Assembly: GCA_018388625.1 (NCBI GenBank)
Contig: CP074402.1
Span: forward strand, 3,224,001 to 3,288,000
Length of the DNA stretch: 64,000 nucleotides
Source: Nocardiopsis eucommiae
Lineage (GTDB): Bacteria > Actinomycetota > Actinomycetes > Streptosporangiales > Streptosporangiaceae
Reading direction: 5' to 3'
Below the pieces are notes generated by a model. It saw only the letters and a program-made list of their open reading frames with translations, was not told the DNA's origin and searched no databases. Shown in pieces: positions 63,561 to 64,000 of this stretch (position 1 is its first letter; every line of letters begins with the position of its first letter). The translations under genes were made by a program, and so were the position numbers.

Positions 63561-64000
63561 TCAGACGGTGAGGTCGGCCTCGGGCGCGGGGAGGGTGGGC
63601 AGGAGCGGGGCCACGGTCGCGGGGTCGCCGCCGGTCCAGTCCATGGCCAGGATCTGGCGGACGCCGCGCCGTCCGGTCACCGCCCTCGCCAGCTCGTAGG
63701 CGGTGCCGCGCAGGGTGAGCCGGGGTCCTCTCCGAGGACCCATTCCTGCCCGGTGTCGGTGGCGACCACCCGCACGGCGGGGCGGTCGGCCGACCAGACC
63801 TTCGCCAGCCCGCCCAGCGGGAAGTCCGCGAGCTGGTCGGCGTCCTCGGTCAGCGCGGCCAGGCCCAGGGCGCCCCGCAGGTCGTTCTCGTGGTGCCACA
63901 GGTCCAGGGCGAGCAGGGCGTAGCGCCTGCGCGTCCGGGTCCGCAACAGCTCCAGCAGGGCTGGAGCGCTCTCGCGCCACTGGTCGGTGATAGCACCGAT
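63561..64000 (-). CDS. Mycothiol-dependent maleylpyruvate isomerase-fold protein, 5' end beyond window (one base lost)
   Basis: About 147 C-terminal residues are visible. LLALDLWHHENDLRGALGLA is the typical HExDLR motif of TIGR03083-type proteins. One C is missing in the run near 63728; repair gives VLGEDPRLTLRGTAYELARA, then TGRRGVRQILAMDWTGGDP and the end APEADLTV. The N-terminus and start lie to the right of position 64000. The reaction is unknown; the fold points to a mycothiol-using organism. Confidence 0.85.
   Translation of the reverse strand, partial: RCYHRPVARERSSPAGAVADPDAQALRPARPGPVAPRERPAGRPGPGRADRGRRPARGLPAGRAGEGLVGRPPRRAGGRHRHRAGMGPRRGPRLTLRGTAYELARAVTGRRGVRQILAMDWTGGDPATVAPLLPTLPAPEADLTV

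Noticed and set aside
1..64000. Mobile elements, prophage, tRNA or rRNA genes
   Set aside because: No transposase, integrase, phage structural gene, target-site duplication or tRNA cloverleaf was seen on either strand.

Overview
This is chromosomal DNA of a high-GC actinobacterium, most like Nocardiopsis or a related streptosporangial or streptomycete lineage. Codon third positions are almost all G or C. Two proteins of the mycothiol-dependent maleylpyruvate isomerase fold are present, and several genes look leaderless. A snapalysin-type protease, many TetR, IclR, LacI, MocR and WYL regulators and two-component kinases fit soil Actinobacteria. I see no rRNA, tRNA, insertion sequence, CRISPR array or prophage, and base composition looks even throughout. 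One technical feature affects the whole window: about two dozen genes are broken by the loss of single bases, nearly always a G or C in a short run. Restoring one base per site gives full-length proteins with normal C-termini, so I treat these as real genes with sequence errors, not as pseudogenes.

Layout. 1-4600: protocatechuate (beta-ketoadipate) operon pcaH-G-B-D on the minus strand, headed by a truncated CoA-transferase fragment and divergent from its IclR regulator; three inverted-repeat operators lie between. 4660-9775: an operon reading regulator (GAF plus PucR-type HTH), class II HMG-CoA reductase, small membrane protein and TctA-type permease, probably for mevalonate or a related acid. 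9850-13200: CGNR zinc-finger regulator, a 52-residue protein, a TetR regulator divergent from an NmrA-type oxidoreductase, and an aldo/keto reductase. 13285-15846: GNAT acetyltransferase and a GH13 glycosidase. 15904-19229: a type II thioesterase divergent from a penicillin-acylase-family hydrolase with tandem operators between them. 19123-22532: WYL regulator divergent from a UvrA-like double ATPase. 22637-25495: PepSY membrane protein, TmrB-like ATPase and GalU. 25628-28369: TetR-GNAT operon, VOC protein, methyltransferase. 28666-33181: secreted snapalysin, secreted calcineurin-type phosphoesterase, small PLD-N membrane protein, carboxylesterase.

33294-41135: a five-gene ABC uptake operon (binding lipoprotein, two permeases, ATPase, metallo-beta-lactamase-fold hydrolase) divergent from a LacI regulator, followed by a BCCT transporter. 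Near-identical LacI-type palindromes precede both the ABC operon and the BCCT gene, suggesting one regulon. 41142-47523: EamA transporter divergent from a MocR regulator, a mycothiol-fold protein, a saccharopine-dehydrogenase-like reductase, a patatin and an unrecognised 333-residue protein. 47855-57134: Xaa-Pro aminopeptidase, GNAT, class V aminotransferase, DUF3099 protein, MpaB-type oxygenase, an NTF2-cupin fusion, a NarL-type two-component pair, and adenylosuccinate lyase. 57214-64000: an unpaired histidine kinase, a secreted tripeptidyl-aminopeptidase-like hydrolase, small conserved proteins, a PASTA-like anchored protein, a threonine dehydratase homologue, a flavin reductase and a second mycothiol-fold protein cut by the window edge.

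The most promising leads are the HMG-CoA reductase/TctA operon, the WYL/UvrA-like pair with its shared operator, the two-site LacI regulon and the GAAA-centred palindromes that link the orphan kinase with the phosphoesterase/PLD-N promoter region.
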